NCBI GenBank assembly: GCA_001773255.1
Contig: MEWF01000024.1
Span: 1 to 22,692, forward strand
DNA length: 22,692 nt
Source: a candidate division WWE3 bacterium RIFOXYC2_FULL_42_13
GTDB lineage: Bacteria; Patescibacteriota; WWE3; UBA101185; UBA10185
Direction of reading: 5' to 3'
The position numbers and the translations under genes were made by a program. The notes below the pieces were generated by a model. The model saw only the letters and a list, made by a program, of their open reading frames with translations, was not told where the DNA came from and did not search any database. Positions 22,157 through 22,692 of the stretch are shown here, in pieces. Positions within the stretch are counted from its first letter, which is position 1. The number at the start of each line of letters is the position of its first letter.

Positions 22157-22468
22157 ATGAACCTCGTAGTAATGTGGAAGACTAATAAGGACTTTAGAAT
22201 TATCGTTCTCCTCCTGATGATGGCGGCAATTTTTTACTTCCTTTCCCTGATGATAGGGGACAAATCCACACAGTGCCGCGAGGCCGGAGGCACCTGGTTA
22301 AAGAAATACCGGGAGTGCGAGAACATCGGGCTAAAAGAATGTTTTAATATCGGAGGTATCTATAACTTCTGCGCCAGCCCTTGTCGGCATTACAGGGAGG
22401 AGAGCATTGCTGATGTCTGTGTGTTTAAGTGTACGGAAGTGTGTGAATTTATCCGGTTGTCAAAATGA
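22157..22468 (+). CDS. Small membrane-anchored protein with eight cysteines
   Basis: Product of 103 residues: one transmembrane helix (~14-34) and an outside domain of ~65 residues with eight cysteines, enough for four disulfides. Two half-repeats are visible, CREAGGTW...EC and CFNIGGIY..C, followed by SPCRH and a C-x4-C-x3-C cluster (VCVFKCTEVCEF). The pattern CxxxGGxW...C...SPCR resembles small Cys-rich proteins I have seen in CPR and some Proteobacteria, but I cannot name the family or a function. The ATG at 22157 fits the -10 spacing; an in-frame ATG at 22172 is the alternative. Its TGA stop overlaps the next start (ATGA). Confidence 0.7.
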   Translation: MNLVVMWKTNKDFRIIVLLLMMAAIFYFLSLMIGDKSTQCREAGGTWLKKYRECENIGLKECFNIGGIYNFCASPCRHYREESIADVCVFKCTEVCEFIRLSK

Positions 22469-22692
22469 TTTGTCGGGAAGTAGCTGGAAAAGCTCTAAAA
22501 ATCGTTCCTAAAATACTTCTATTCCTGTATTTCGGTATTTTTCTGTTCAGCAAAATAAATCTGGTCGTTGTTGATCTCGGGCGCCACCTTATGAACGGAA
22601 AGCTCTTTGTGGAGCAAGGCACTGTTTTAAGAACAAATCTCTACTCTTATACTTACCCTGATTTTCCCGTTATTACGCACCACTGGGGTGCA
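22465..22692 (+). CDS. Start of a polytopic membrane protein, probably GT-C glycosyltransferase-like (3' partial)
   Basis: The frame opens with the ATG of an ATGA overlap with the upstream stop codon and runs to the window end (76 codons). Residues ~12-35 form a transmembrane helix. The following outside loop contains DLGRHLMNGK and NLYSYTYPDFP...HHWG. An early Asp loop followed by a TN-(L/F)-(Y/F)-SYT-type pattern and a HHW/HEW is common in GT-C-type membrane proteins (dolichol-phosphate-mannose-transferase-like). The aspartate could be the catalytic residue. This is inference from a short N-terminus. No Shine-Dalgarno sequence; translation probably depends on coupling. Confidence 0.65.
   Translation, partial: MICREVAGKALKIVPKILLFLYFGIFLFSKINLVVVDLGRHLMNGKLFVEQGTVLRTNLYSYTYPDFPVITHHWGA

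Noticed and set aside
1..22692. TGA recoding (as in Gracilibacteria/SR1) for this CPR-like genome
   Set aside because: galE, obg, sortase and others end at TGA at the expected family length, so TGA is a normal stop.

Overview
The window looks like a chromosome segment of a Candidate Phyla Radiation (Patescibacteria) bacterium, perhaps close to Katanobacteria/WWE3 or Microgenomates. This placement is inferred from gene style: an adenylate-kinase-like protein with an atypical P-loop, a nucleoside diphosphate kinase with an archaeal-type insertion, a MerR-like protein tethered to the membrane, an O-antigen-ligase/TPR fusion, a split ComEC, and many compact membrane proteins. TGA acts as an ordinary stop (galE, obg, sortase), so the code is standard. 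Coding density is high. I see no CRISPR array, insertion sequence or prophage.

Layout. Positions 1-2456 hold the C-terminal part of a large surface/membrane protein with a duplicated beta-rich module, translationally overlapped with a GalE-type epimerase. Positions 2457-4172 hold a strong promoter, a structured leader, a small acidic LPETG-anchored surface protein, a run of four adjacent RNA hairpins, a sortase, and a 20-bp hairpin in front of rho. Positions 4173-7972 hold rho, a membrane-anchored LysM/M23 peptidase and obg. tRNA-Ala(GGC) and a bidirectional terminator close this block. Positions 8151-11151 (minus strand) hold an O-antigen ligase-like TPR protein and a MerR-like membrane protein. 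Positions 11204-16666 are a DNA-uptake/competence block: dprA, a comM-type ATPase, an ArsR-type regulator, comEA, the comEC channel domain, and the comEC metallo-beta-lactamase domain as its own gene. Positions 16687-21257 hold argS, a membrane-anchored metallophosphoesterase, ndk and an adenylate-kinase-like gene. tRNA-Ser(TGA) follows, then a hypothetical minus-strand gene with its own promoter, structured leader and terminator, a small eight-cysteine membrane protein, and the start of a large membrane protein cut by the window end.

The main whole-window signal concerns gene starts. Many genes that begin a transcription unit have no Shine-Dalgarno sequence. Instead they carry a -10 hexamer 6-10 nt before the ATG, so the predicted transcript begins at or within a few bases of the start codon (leaderless mRNA). 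Clear Shine-Dalgarno sequences are found at the operon-internal overlapping genes galE and comM and at one gene with a long leader. This pattern also revises several start codons (dprA, arsR, argS, sortase). Other observations worth follow-up are the structured RNA region around the LPETG/sortase pair, the helically phased direct repeats before comEA, the split ComEC, and the switch-like leader of the gene at 21459-21908.
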